DNA from: Buxus sempervirens
Lineage: Eukaryota > Streptophyta > Magnoliopsida > Buxales > Buxaceae
Assembly: GCA_947561395.2 (NCBI GenBank)
Contig: OX387190.1
Location: 27,398,858-27,462,857 of the forward strand
Length of the DNA stretch: 64,000 nucleotides
Direction of reading: 5' to 3'
Part shown: positions 24,562 through 36,443 of the stretch, one piece after another
Numbering within the stretch: position 1 is the first letter of the stretch
How the letters are laid out: every line of letters starts with the position of its first letter
Position numbers and translations under genes: made by a program
Notes under the pieces: model-generated
Databases searched by the model: none
Told to the model about the DNA's origin: nothing
The model's input: only the letters and a program-made list of their open reading frames with translations

Positions 24562-26257
24562 AGTTGCTGTTCGGAGTCTCTGAGAACGTCGGGGAGCAAT
24601 GGTTGCAGTGGGGACCGAAGACCTTTGTAAGAGAAAAAGACAAAGAAAACTATTAGTATCCCATTAAATCATGTTTACACACTTATGAATGCATGCATGC
24701 AGGCTTGGTGAACATGAGTTTGGAATTTTCCTTGTATTCATGTTTTTTTTTGCTTTTTGGCTTTATGGTTAAAATAACTTTATTAAAAGGAGGTGATTGA
24801 TACGAAAAAGATCAATCAACAGAATTTGTTGGAGTATTCTAGGGCCTCTAACATGTCCCACAAAAAGGTGATGTGCCTATAGTCAAATCAAGACTTGGAA
24901 TTACGAAAGCTTCCAAGGGCTTATGCTTTGGTTGGCACGAAAAAGACTTACCAATGTTGGAATATTCTAGGGCTTCCAACATGTCTCCCAAAAAGGATGA
25001 GATGCCTAAAATAAAGCTTTTGGGCAAATCAAGGCTTGGAATCACGCAAGCTTCCAAGGGCTTATGCTTTGGAATTAAGGCTTTCACAACCTCTTGAAAT
25101 TACGCAGGCTTTCAAGGGCCTATGAACTTCTAAATTAAGGCTTTAGAAGGCCTATGAGATTTTAGAAAAATCTGGAATTTCAGGCTTCCAGGGTCCTATG
25201 AGTTTCTAAATTAAGGCTTTAGAAGGCCTATGAGATTTTTGATAAAAATCTGGAATCTCAGGCTTCCAGGGTCCTATGAGTTTCTAAATCAAGGCTTTAG
25301 AAGGCCTATGAAGATTTTAGAAAAATCTGGAATTTTAGGCTTCCAGGGTCCTATGAGTTTCTAAATTAAGGCTTTAGAAGGCCTATGAAGATTTTTGATA
25401 AAAATCTGGAATTTCAGGCTTCCAGGGTCCTATGAGTTTCTAAATCAAGGCTTTAGAAGGCCTATAAGGATTTTAGAAAAATCTGGAATTTCAGGCTTTC
25501 AGGGTCCTATGATTTGACCTTCTGAAATTCCAAGGCTTTCAGGTGCCTAAAAATATTTTGAACCTCCTTTAGGTGTTTTGAGTTAAAAAGATACTCAAAT
25601 TGCTTTCAAGGAGATGGTTTAATTTAAAATTTTCTTTTCACTTGATTTTTAAATGATTATTTGCTTGGAATTAAAGGTTTCCAAGTGACCCAATTGCTCC
25701 TTGGAAGCAATCTTAAAAGTTTGAATACTTTATGATTAAAGATTCCTTATTAGAGACTGATTTTATTTTTTTTTTTGATGGGAATTTGCCCCATTTTAAA
25801 AGAGTTAAGCTTCCTTTCATGAATTGTATTACACTTTAAGCTTAACATGTTTTGGAAGTTTATTGTGATTTCCAAGTTCAATTCTTGAGATTGAAGTATG
25901 ATTAGGTTGGTTATTTGAACCAATTCTCTTTTAATCACCTACTTCCATTAAGGTGGGTTAAGTGTTCGAATTAGGTGAAAAGAGCCCAATACGAGCTTAA
26001 CCCTGGCATCTAGGTGCTTGACCTGATTTTTGGTTTGAACAAGCTTTTATTTTGTTATTTTCACCTTTGAGTCGAGTTAATTTGTTCAATTTAGGTGAAT
26101 ATGTCCAAAATGGTCTTGATTCCTTGGTTTAGATGAATTTTGGGAGATTTAAGTGTCTTTTATCTTGTTTGGAACCCCTGACCATTTACTTATATTATTT
26201 AGGGATGGAAGTACCCAGAAAAGTTTGATAAGCAAGGCTGAAACAGGATTTTGGCTT
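24562..26257 (-). repeat. E1 leader with hairpin tandem repeats
   Basis: From about 24830 to 25560 a unit of roughly 75-80 bp with CTGGAA-N8-TTCCAG or TTGGAA-N10-TTCCAA dyads and a GGCTTTAGAAGGCCTATGA part is repeated. The rest is AT-rich leader. No gene is seen. Confidence 0.75.
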
Positions 26258-26347
26258 AAAACCGTGCACTCAGAACGGTTTGGCTCAAACCGCATATATC
26301 CTGCGGTTGCAGCCAAAATGCAGGAACCCGCATACTCAGGACGGTTT
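26258..26347. promoter_or_regulatory. Dyad array, E1 leader (3 sites)
   Basis: Dyads of 23 bp with AA/TT flanks start at 26258, 26287 and 26325 (steps 29 and 38); core CCG-N11-CGG in all three. Same flank type as the E1 LTR. Confidence 0.8.
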
Positions 26348-27713
26348 TAAGCCAGAAATCAGATTTTTGAATTGTTTCTTTTCCCAATTGACTTTATTAG
26401 CTTGATTACTTGTCCAAACTCATTATTCACCATTGGGTGGCTTCTAGATTGCCCCAAATTGGGCATTTGACACATTAAATGCTTGCAAACTCATGTATAT
26501 TAATGAATCCCATGCAATTGATGATGAACACACCAACATATATACGAGTGGCTTCTCATACATTCCATATGAATGTAAATCAAATAAAGGAGAGAAGTAA
26601 AATACAAATTGGCCTTCTTGGGCAAAAATAAGATTATAACTTTGCCTTTTTGGGCTTTTCAAGGAAAAGAAAATTCCTAAACTAAAGTGAAAAGAAAATG
26701 CCTTCTGTACCAGCTGCTCCTGGGTGTCATTTTCCTTCCATATTCCTGCAAAAATAGGATTAGTAGCATTCATACAGAGGAGGGCATATGTTCCCACCAA
26801 AATTGGACACCCAATGCATGTAATTTGGAATTTGGGTTGCCTCCTATGGGCATTTGGGTAGAATGACATCTAAGAAGAGTTAAAACCCTTCCTATGGGCT
26901 ACACCAATCCTAGGATAAAACAATTCTTTGGGAAAAACAAAATCCCAACAAAATGGACACCATGAACTTGGCTTTGAATGGTACGAAGGCAATCATAAAA
27001 ATGAAATTAACATTACCTTGGTACCTCATGTTTACCTTCAAAATGGTATATATATCATACCTTGGGTCACCTAAGCCATGCAAAACGGCCTTCCCTCGTT
27101 ACAAACCATTTTCCCATCGTATTTAGTTTACTTTGGCCAAAAACGTGTTTCTCCTCCTTCAAGCGTGGGGGTTTTGGGTTTTGGCTTATTGGCAACTTAG
27201 AGCTCAAGCCTAGTGTATGACCAGAATTATAGATCCACCATGTCATCACATCATTGACTCAAAGCTTCTAAGGTGAATGTTTTCACTTTCGCTTTCCGAA
27301 GTAACGACCTCGGTGCGCCAAGCTACACACATTCTTGTTCAACTTCCTATAGGTGATAGGTAGGCTGTGTAAAAAATAAAAAAAGGTGCTCAAGGGCATT
27401 TAAAACGTGGGTCACATTCATCACAACGTCCCACCCTTGCCACTCTTTTGCCATAGTCATGCATACACAAACACATTCACCAAGGCATGATATAGAAATC
27501 ACATATGAGATAAGTAAGCACAAGTATATTAAGGCAATTTTAAAACACCTAGCATGCTCAATCTAGACATGCATTCACGCAAGACATCATACAAGCATGG
27601 GAGCATGGTATCATGTTATACAAAAAAACAATCAATCATGGTGAGCATACTTGACATATTCAAAACATCTCTCAAAAAATTCAGATCTCATGCTCATGAT
27701 ATTAAGTCCCAAA
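26348..27713 (-). other. E1 leader, left part up to the E3 insertion
   Basis: Non-coding, close to the E2 leader. It breaks at 27713 in CCCAAA and resumes at 49053 with CCAAATCAAAGC; E2 has the uninterrupted version near 13.13 kb. This shows that E3 inserted here. Confidence 0.85.
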
Positions 27714-29527
27714 TGTGAGACATGGGAAAAAAATCAATTTAATGATTTCCTCAATCATCACACGGGATTAAATAAAATAAAGAGTCGCCACCATTCAATT
27801 TAGGTGTGAATGGACACCAAAATATTAAATAAGCACAAAAGGCAATTTTAGGGTAAAAATAACCCTCCTAAAAAAACCAACCAGAGATGGGTAAGGGGAT
27901 TAAGTTATGAATAGGGGAAGGTGTTAGGCACCCTATTCATCCACACAAGGTGGTTGCCAGGTATTTGTTCATGTTAAAATTAAGGAAAAAGCTTGCTATA
28001 AAAATCAGGAAAATCACAAAAAAGGCAAAAATATATGGTTTTTTTCATATGAATATTCTGATTGATCCAGAACTATCAAACATGATCATACCATTCCTAG
28101 GGTTTCATGATCAAAATAAAATTGAGATAAAATCAAATAAAATCAATTTAAAGTGAAAAATCCAAAAATCTGCCTTCAAGCTAAATTCTAGAAATCTAGA
28201 AAAATATGATTTTTATAAAATATTTCAAAATTGAACTTGAACAGTCCAAGATATAGATAAAGCCCAAATTTCATATTAAATCAGAAAATAAAAACAAAAA
28301 ATACCCACGTTGATGAAAAACACCAAAAAGGGAGAATTTAGACCGTAGGGTCTTATCTCAATAATGAAAAACAATTTAAAAACCATCTCATGAAACCCTA
28401 GAATTTACTTTCAGGCTGCTGGATCCAGATCTATCATATTGATCATGATAAATCCAAGATCTTAGCCTAAGATCACAAAAATCACGAAAACAGTGCTGTA
28501 GGTGCAAATATTTGGAAAATTCAAATTTTGGCAAAAATAGGGATCTCATGCTATAAACATCATAGATTCATGTTATTCATTCAGATATATCATAAAAAGC
28601 ATTAAAACATGATCAGGATATTCAAAACAGCCACATCTCACAAATTAGAGCACATGGGGGTCTACCCTATGGATCCACCTGTTCCCCTTTCCCCTAGTTC
28701 TTTCTTCACGTTTTACGGCTAGAGAGACTCTTGAGGTACTTAGAGATAGGTTTGGGTACACAAACACAATCAAATGCCTTATTCTAGAAATAAAAAAAAG
28801 AAAAAAACAGATATGAGGTTCTATTCTAGGGATCCACCTGTTCCCCTTTCCCCTAGTTCTCTCTTCACGTTTTACGGCTAGAGAGACCCTTGAGGTACTT
28901 AGAGACAAGTTTAGGAATACGAAAACAGATATGGCCTTATTCTACAGCAATAGAGATGATCCTATTACTTCTAGAATTGAAGACAGAAAATAAAAAAAGG
29001 ATAGGGGACTTACCTGGATTGAGCAGGCAGAGCAGCAGGGATTCCTTTCCTTCTCTTGGAGCTTTTGATTCTTCAAAATTTCGTGGCCTTTAGCTAGAGG
29101 AAAGAGCCTCTATTTATAGACACACCCAGGGGCATGGTTGGTCCAGAAGGATATAGCCTGGTCTTTAAGATAGAGTAAAATACAGAGATAATGCCCATCC
29201 ATAGCCAACCAAGGTAGCTTCAGCGAATAAAATACTTAATTCGCTCGTTTAAAGATATATTGGACTTCAAATAAAGCTCGGAAATCGAGAGAAGGACAAA
29301 ACTCGCATGTGTCTTTAATGCCAGTAAATGATTTACGGTTCAACGGAGACCGTATTGTTACTACGGGCGCGCCTGTCCGTAGATAATTTTCGGGCGCGAT
29401 GGGCCCGTGAAGGAAATACGGGCAAAGCCTCTTTATTCAAATTTTATGCTTTTTTGACCTGTTTTAAGCTCTAATTGCATGTTTTTATTACTTTCTCATT
29501 TTGTGGTGCAATTTGGGGGTGTCTACA
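27714..29527 (-). repeat. E3 3' LTR
   Basis: TGTAGACACCCC to CATGTCTCACA on the minus strand. The TATA box (TATAAATAGAGG on minus) is near 29110. It contains two copies of a segment with TCTTCACGTTTTACGGCTAGAGAGA (split here as TCTTCACGTTTTACGG and CTAGAGAGA) near 28690 and 28860. Left neighbour is the TSD and right neighbour the PPT. Confidence 0.93.
29322..29424. promoter_or_regulatory. Dyad array in E3 3' LTR
   Basis: CCG-N11-CGG cores with CCG at 29350, 29377 and 29405, plus a half site (CGG at 29336). Flanks are GC/GC type (GCCCGT...ACGGGC). Steps are 27-28 bp. It lies about 230 bp upstream of the LTR TATA box. Confidence 0.8.
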
Positions 29528-29546
29528 GCTGCCCCCTATTTTCTGG
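29528..29546 (-). other. Polypurine tract of E3
   Basis: Minus strand AGAAAATAGGGGGCAGC ends directly at the 3' LTR start, the expected site for plus-strand priming. Confidence 0.75.
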
Positions 29547-29879
29547 TAATTGGAACCAATTACAAGCAGAGAGCAAAAAGACCCACCAATTGCACTTTCT
29601 GAGATTTTTGTATAATCAATTGCACTTTGCAAGGATTAAAGGGATGATTTTTGAAAAAAAGAATTGATTGCGGAAGATTTGCTAAGAAATCCCTCAGCTT
29701 AAGGGCCAAATCCTCCTCTCTCTTTTCACTGAGCACTTGTGGGCTATGAAGTGAGATTTGAGACAAAATTTTTTAAACAAAAGTGGTTAAGGTGGCAATC
29801 CTTGCAACTTACAACTAATATGTACATTAATCTCTTAAAAATGTGGAGAAAATGATAAAATGCGCAATTTTGGCTTCGC

Positions 29880-29979
29880 CCGTATTTTGCTTACGGACAG
29901 ATCCTACCCGTAGAGGATTCACGGGCGACCGGGACCGTAGTGCTTTCACGGGCTTCTGATGCCCGGACTGATTTTACGG
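29880..29979. promoter_or_regulatory. Dyad array upstream of the E3 PMD gene (4 sites)
   Basis: CCG-N11-CGG cores with CCG at 29880, 29908, 29935 and 29963 (steps 28, 27, 28), all with perfect CCG and CGG. Flanks match those in the E3 LTR. It precedes the likely 5' UTR of the PMD gene. Confidence 0.85.
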
Positions 29980-31248
29980 ATTTTACTCTCCTTCTTAAGA
30001 CCGCGAACGCGAATTTTTTCCTCTTCTGCTCGCATTTGGCCCTAATTTTCTTGCGACCGTGCTTTTCTCTGCGGTCTTCTCTTCTTCTCCAACAGTCCGA
30101 CCTCATCTTCGACGAGCTCCTCATTTTCCAGTGACTACTATTCTTCTCCGGCGATTCTCACTGTACTCCGGTGATTTCTGCTCTTCATTAATTCCGGCGG
30201 CTTCACTCTCTTCGGCGACCTTGACCGTTCGTTGGACTTCCCCATTGGTATTGCAGTCGTCCTCTTTCTCCACTCAGGCTTCTGTTCGGCCCATAGATCC
30301 TCTTTGGATTTCTTTTGTGAAAGCTCCGGTGAAGCAAGGTGTGACCTTGGTTTTCAATTTTTCCAATTTCGACTAATACAAGTGGCCGAAAATCAATTCC
30401 TTTTTCTTGAACCATATTCTGTAACACATCTCGAGCAATTTCTCTAGATTATATGCTTGGCAAATTCTGCTTCTTAAACGAGCATTAACCATGCTGTGAC
30501 TGTTATGTACTTTCTCTGGAATTGTTGTGCAATCGGCCATAATACATACTTTCTGTTATGCAATTTTTCTGTCTTGCATGTGTTAACCTCTGCTGTGCAA
30601 TTTCTGCTCCCATGTTTACTATTGTTAAACATGTATATCTATTTCCCAAAATTTTGAATTGTGGCTTGGATAAAATCCTGCTTTGATTGCTGATTTCTGT
30701 ATTTTCCAGCTTTTGACCGAACACATTAGATTGTTAATGATCAGCAACACCAATCAGTATGTTGATTTTTCTTGCTAATACCATATGTGAACTGTTGCCA
30801 TCAATTTTTCCAACTTCTCTACTGATTTTCCTGCATATCTTCTGAATGAGAAGTTGGCATCTTTGCCTTGGAACGGCTTAGTATCAGCACAAGTAGACTT
30901 GATCTTTTATCCTGAAACCAGAAATTAGAAAGTAAAATTAGAATAAGTCCTTAGCACACATTTTTCTTTTTTTTTTTTATTTCTTATATCATCATACAAG
31001 AAGCCTGTACTTCTTATATAATTTTTCTGCTTATAATTTCTTGGTTAAAGCTAAGATCAATAAAACATCTTAAGACAAGAATAAACTCCTTCAGTTTAAT
31101 CCTTGATTTGATCGGGAGCTTCTAAAGCACTTTTTCCATTCTCCATTTTTCTTTTTTCCTGTCAATCAATTAGACCCGGTTAGAATGATTAATCAAGCAA
31201 CTAAAAATTTAAATAAATAATTAATCATCTCCCTGATTTGAACCGTAG
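29980..31248 (+). other. Probable promoter and 5' UTR of the E3 PMD gene
   Basis: A C/T-rich stretch (30000-30370) looks like a plant 5' UTR. A possible donor (CAAG/GTGTGACC) lies near 30340, and an acceptor (CCGTAG) ends exactly one base before the ATG, suggesting a leader intron. The rest is AT-rich with no recognisable coding region. Confidence 0.45.
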
Positions 31249-33935
31249 ATGGCCCGACTTAGGTCAGCTTCCAGAGATCCTGCAGATGAGCCTTCCTCCT
31301 CGAGGGTTAGGCGAGATCCTGCGGATGTGGCCTCATCTTCGAGGGCCGAGAGGGATTCAGATTCTGATGTCCCGGATCTTCCTTCTGGGGATTCGCGTAA
31401 GGCGACCCCAGAGGTACTCCTTTGAATTTAATATTCCTTTTCAAAACACATCATCTTGAGTCTTTCCTCCCTTTAATTATTTTCTTTTAGCCGGCTATTG
31501 AGGCTTCGGGCAGAGATAGGAGCCGTAGCAGGCGTCGAGCTGGAGGCCATGATGAGGTCCGTAGAGGAGGCCGCAGAGGGGGCCGTGGCAGAGATGAGGC
31601 TAGGACCAGGGTTGAGATCCCTGAGGAGGTGGCTGCCCAGATTAGGGATACCGATCTTTTGCATGGCTTGAGGACTCATCCCTCAGCATGCGTTAGGGCG
31701 GATATCCCTTTGGAGTATCCGATGTCCCATTATAGAGGGAGCTGGGCCAGCTTTACTAGATTCTTGGGAGCTTGCAGTTCGGCCTACCGTCGGGAGCTAG
31801 GCTTATATGGTTTTGGTATGTTTATCACCATCCCGGACGTACGCTTAGATCGGGCCCTCATTGCCGCATTGTTGGAGAGGTTTTTTCCAGAGACATTGAG
31901 CTTCCACTTCCCAGATATTGAGATTGGGATCCGGCCTTCTGATTTCACGCTCATCACCGGGATTAGGATGATCGGTGATGTTATTCCTGAGATGGCGATG
32001 CCAGAGGCTGATGAGATTGCTGGTTATCTTGGATATATTGTGCTGCCTCCTGAGGCATGGGATCGAGGGAGAGCGAGATTGTCTCTGACATGGTTGAGAG
32101 AGACTTTCGGGAGGAGGCAGTTTGGCCAGCTTGCTGCCGGTGATCATGTTTTCCCATTTGCCTTCCGGTTTCTTTTTCTATATAAGATGGGATCCTGCTT
32201 CTTCCCCGAGGACACGACTTCAGTTAGTCCTTATTTTCTGAGTCTTCTGGGAGATCTGCAGCGGGCGAGGAGGTATGCCTGGGGCCCGCTTATATGTGGT
32301 ACCATTTTGGCTGGCCTTCGCCGATCAGTGAGTGGCCTCTCTACATCCAGAGGGGCTGGAGTTGGGTGCAGGTTCTTCTGGCCCTTCTTGCAGGTGAACC
32401 TCATTTCCTTTCTTTTTTACTCTCTCTCTCTCTTTCTCTTTTCTCTTTTTCTATTCCTCTGACTCTTTTCTTATTTTTGCAGTTTTTTGCTAGGGTTTAT
32501 ATACCCTATTTTCGCCCTACCTCTACGATGCCTGAGGAGACGTATCCCATGGCACGTAGATGGTGCCATGTAGAGCACGACTCTGAAAAGAGTCGTCCCA
32601 GGTCCGCCCGAGCCCACTTGGACAGGCTATACCGGTCTGAGGTAATCTTCTATAATTTCTCTACTTTCTTCTTTTCTTTTCTTCTGAATCACATATCTGA
32701 TGTCTTGTTCTGTTTTTCAGCTATTTGTCCCCAGGATGGAGGAAATTCATGAGGTGCTGGCCCTGCAGGCAGCCAGAGATGATGCATTTGTCCCTGACCA
32801 GAGACGACAGAGATACCAGTTCTTTATTGGTCAGCTGGGCAGCATCTGGTACTGCGGCGAGTGCTTCTTTTTTCAGCATATAGGAGAGCCGCGGATTCCT
32901 TCCATCCCGCCAGATACTACTCCTTCCTATCCTCCTATGCCTGTTGATCCTGCCTAGTTCTTAGATTGGACTGAGGCAGAGACATTATTAGAGGAGGGTG
33001 ACTATGATGCCTGGTTCAGGCGAGCTTCTGTTGGGTGCCTCATGTCACCCATGCCTGTCCGTGGCGGAGTCACGGAGATAGGAGGGGTAGTGATTAGGGC
33101 CTATGACACGACGGTATGCCTTCTTCTTTTGTGATCTTCTATTTCTATTTCATTAGCATTTTTCTGACTTCTTTTTTTGCTATTTCAGGAGGCTCAGTTG
33201 GCAGAGATCAGGTCTCGCTATGCTGATTTAGAGCGCCAGCGTGATGCCGCGATCGCTGAGCGGGACGCCCTCTATATCACCATTTCAGATCTCCGGGGGC
33301 AGCTATCCAGAGCCCAGGGCCAGGAGGGTCCATCTGATGCACAGGACCAGGCGGGTCCATCTTATACTCAGGTTAATTTCTTCTTTTATTTCCATTCCTG
33401 CTTTTGCATTAGTTTGTCTTGTTCTGACTGAAATTTTTCTTAGTTTCAAGAGGACACAGCCGGCCCTTCTTCACCTGCTTCACCCGTGCCTATGCATTTC
33501 CGGGATGAGGTATTTTCTGTGGTGCGGGTGGAGTTCGTGACTTCTCCCAGTCCAGTAGAGGTTCCTGTAGCAGATCCCGAGGTCGAGGCTGATATTGTAC
33601 CTGCTGCTGAGGATGTGCCAGAGTCTGCCCCAGTAGCTGAGACTGCTCCTGATGCGTCTGCTGATGTAGATATGGATTCGGCTATGGACGCCGCTGTGGT
33701 AGAGCCTACTTTGGAGACTGCGGTGATGGAGGAGGCTACAGCTGATCCTGTAGAGCCCGAGGTGGAGACGACTGCTACTGAGCCTGTGGAGCCTGAGGTT
33801 GATGTACTTGGGACAGCTGCTCCTGCTGGTCCTGCTATGGAGGCTGTAGAGGAGACGCCTGTTGCTGTTGATCCTTCTGCAGATTCTTCCCGTACAGATT
33901 CTGATCCCGATTCTACGGGATATGTAGATACTTAA
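31249..33935 (+). pseudogene. Plant mobile domain (PMD, MAIN-like) gene carried antisense by E3
   Basis: Six phase-0 exons: 31249-31413, 31491-32327, 32483-32641, 32721-33113, 33189-33371 and 33444-33935. The N-terminus is Ser/Arg-rich with RGG-like GGRRGGRGR. Exon 2 carries the PMD core (LDRALIAALLERFFPETLSF, then IGIRPSDFTLITGIRM). Exon 5 is coiled-coil-like and exon 6 acidic. Exon 4 has an in-frame TAG at 32955-32957; the reading continues well after it and the E2 copy is open at that codon. After the TAA at 33933 the same frame stays open to about 34.13 kb and ends in an SGRGRGRGRSRGRRGG-type tail, so that stop may also be secondary. It could still make a truncated protein with the PMD core. 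Donor GTGAGTGG of intron 2 is shared with E2. Confidence 0.75.
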
Positions 33936-34348
33936 GGGTACGTCCCTCCTTATCATCCCACTGCTGGCCTTGTGCCTTTATATATGTGGCATGATATTCA
34001 GTCTGTTTTGAGCAGGATGACGCGTAGCACAGCCCGTAATATTGTGCGGCATGTCTTTGAGCGCAGGCAATCTTCAGGCCGTGGTCGGGGCAGAGGACGA
34101 AGCCGTGGCCGTAGGGGCGGACCTGCATAGCTAGTAGATTAGGATTTTTCATATACACTTGTATTTTTGAGAAAAGTGATGTAAACATTCATGTATATAT
34201 AAAAGAAGTTTGATTTATTTCCATTTGTGTTCTTTTCTTCTTTATTTTCAGTATTTATTACCTGATGAATGTTAAAACAGGGACAGGTGAAGCTTAGGGA
34301 AACCAAGGAAATTAAAAATTCCCATTTTTTTGCATTTTTTCGAGGGAA
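33936..34348 (+). other. Former C-terminus of the PMD gene and spacer
   Basis: From 33936 to about 34130 the frame of the PMD last exon continues, ending in an Arg/Gly-rich tail and TAG. The rest is AT-rich with a probable 3' UTR. Confidence 0.5.
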
Positions 34349-34476
34349 CCGTATTTACTCTACGAGCAAGCTGTGCCCGTAAAGGTACTACGGGCGCACT
34401 CTGCCCGTGAAGTTTTCACGGTTAAGGGTGTCCGTAGTTTCTATACGGGCGAGCTTTGCCCGTAGTATAATTACGG
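34349..34476. promoter_or_regulatory. Dyad array upstream of the E3 DUF7745-like gene (5 sites)
   Basis: CCG-N11-CGG cores with CCG at 34349, 34377, 34405, 34432 and 34460 (steps 28, 28, 27, 28). Only the first CGG is imperfect (CGA). Flanks are GC/GC as in the other E3 arrays. The array ends about 24 bp before a TATATAAA box. Confidence 0.87.
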
Positions 34477-34500
34477 AATTTACTGCCTTACGATTTTTTC

Positions 34501-34508
34501 TATATAAA
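34501..34508 (+). promoter_or_regulatory. TATA box of the E3 DUF7745-like gene
   Basis: TATATAAA lies about 92 bp before the first ATG (34600) and directly after the dyad array, a normal plant core-promoter arrangement. Confidence 0.65.
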
Positions 34509-34599
34509 CTCATAGGGAACGTCCTTGTGACACTTTTATTAATTGAAAAACTCCCTGAGCATGTCTTTTCTCGCTTTCCTTGGCTTCTTTGGCGCTTCC

Positions 34600-36443
34600 A
34601 TGGCTTCCCCTACGCCGCTTTCTCTTGCCGTTGAATCTCCTCCTGCAAGACAACCTGTTAGATCAAAACCTCCTAATCTTACCAGGTAAAATATTGTGGA
34701 TTCCTTTTATGATAGATGGGTTAACTCCATGACCCTTGATGAGAAGATTCGTTGGGATTCCATCCACTTAGGGCACATCCTACACCTCCCTAAAATTCCC
34801 TTTAAGTGGGAAATCATTGAAGCTTTGATTGGCCACTGGGTACCTGAGCTGAATCTCTTCCGTTTTGATGACAAAGAGATGACTCCCACCATAGAAGAAA
34901 TTGAAACCATCCTTGGCCTAAGATTTTCTGAAAAAGTTGTGAACCCACCCCTAAAGTTTAGTTATAAAAAAGAGGCTTCCACTTTCTTGGGTATAGGGAA
35001 GAAGGACTTAGGAAATTCTGATGCACTATTGACCTTGTCCAAGACCTTTTTGACTGAAAAACTTCTGAGGAGTAATGACAAGGACGCTAGGTTTAATGCA
35101 TTGACCCTGGTAGTGGTCAATCAGCTGCTTTTTCCACGGGGTGATGACCAGGTTGACTTGGCTCTCATCTCAGTTATCTGTCAGGTTAGGGAACGCGAGA
35201 GGTTGGCCCCTATGATCCTAGCAGAGATATATCAGGCCCTTACTGATTGTTATTTCAGGAAGAAGAAACGCTTCCTTGCCTGCGCCCCTATCCTACAGGT
35301 AAAAATATGCATATATTTTTTTCTTTTCTTTTTTTTTTCTTTTTATTCTTTCTTTCCTTTCTTCTTCTTTTTCTTCTCTCTGCTTCTTCTTCTTCTCTTT
35401 TTTTTTTCTTCTTTTTTTTTTCTTTTTCTTTCTCTCTTTTTTTTTTCCTTCTTTTTCTTTCTCTCTTTTTTCTTCTTTTTTTTTTCTTTTTCTTCTTTTT
35501 CTTTTTTTTTCTTTTTGGAGATAAATTGAAATACTCCCTTTTTCCGCAGCTTTGGTTGCTTGACCATCTTAGCCAGGTTGAAGAAATAACTCGCCGCTTT
35601 TTTCCAAGATTGAAAGTTCCTGTTTTGATGAGCAATAGGGGATGTCCTAACATCCAAGGTGGCAAGCAAGGCTGGTTCACTTTCTTGGGTACTCTCCAGG
35701 ATGATCAAGTGAGATGGCCTGGCACTTATCAGCCCACTCCAGAGACAGTGATTAGCTTTAGGGATAAAAACTTTCTGGCCCTAGCAGGCTTGAAATCTGC
35801 TGTTCTCTATCTTCCTTTGAGGGTTCTTCGGCAATTTGGAGCGACCCAGGGAATTATGATCCCCACAGGTTATGAGAGCTTTGTAGGGCCACTTACATCA
35901 GCCACTATGGGACTAAATGCTCAATTAATGAAAGAGTGGTCCTATGTTTGCTTTCTGCGGGGTCCAGTCTTTTCTGAGTCCCATGTGAAGGACTATCATT
36001 TCTGGATCAAAGAACAGGTGCAGAGTCATGCCCCAGTACCAGAGGATCCTCCTGCAGTTCTTCCTCCTACCTATGAAGATATTCTGGAGTCAGAAAGGGC
36101 AACCCATAAACGGCTTCAACAAATATGGGTACGGGAGGCTCAAGAACTTAGGATAAAAGTCCTTGTTCTTGAGAGGAAGCTTGAAGAGCAGAAGTCTGGC
36201 CGCATTGCCATGGAGAAGAAACTTGAAGAACAAAGGCAGGCTCGTCGCTTTGAAGTCCGAGTGATGCGGAAGAAGTATCAGGATTCCTTGGCCGACCTTA
36301 GGGCGTTGAAGATCAAGCTTTCCTTTTCAGATGAGGTCATCTCCTTTTTGAGTGATCCTGATGCAGAGGGTGCTTCTGGAATCATTGCAACTCAGGCAGC
36401 TAGGATTAGGGAGCTTGAGGAGCAGTTAGGGAGTAGGGATTAG
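34600..36443 (+). CDS. DUF7745-like protein gene carried antisense by E3
   Basis: Exon 1 34600-35298 and exon 2 35550-36443, phase-0 junction (PILQ then LWLLDHL). It matches the E2 copy throughout: GHILHLPK, EALIGHWVPELNLF, TPTIEEIETIL, ERERLAPMILAEIYQ, WPGTYQPTPETVISF, and a C-terminal coiled coil of about 120 residues. Codon 30 is TAA (34687-34689) where E2 has TAT, so the ATG at 34600 gives only 29 residues; translation could restart at ATG 34729, losing a poorly conserved N-terminus, or the allele is broken. The intron contains about 200 nt of pure T/C. Resemblance to plant DUF7745 proteins is from motif memory; function unknown. The gene is convergent with pol. Confidence 0.7.

Noticed and set aside
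29940-30376. Ser/Leu-rich plus-strand frames before the PMD gene
   Set aside because: Looks like a C/T-rich 5' UTR; no known domain and no clear splice into the PMD frame.
35288-35708. Lys/Arg/Glu-rich minus-strand frames
   Set aside because: Antisense of the pyrimidine-rich intron; no domain.
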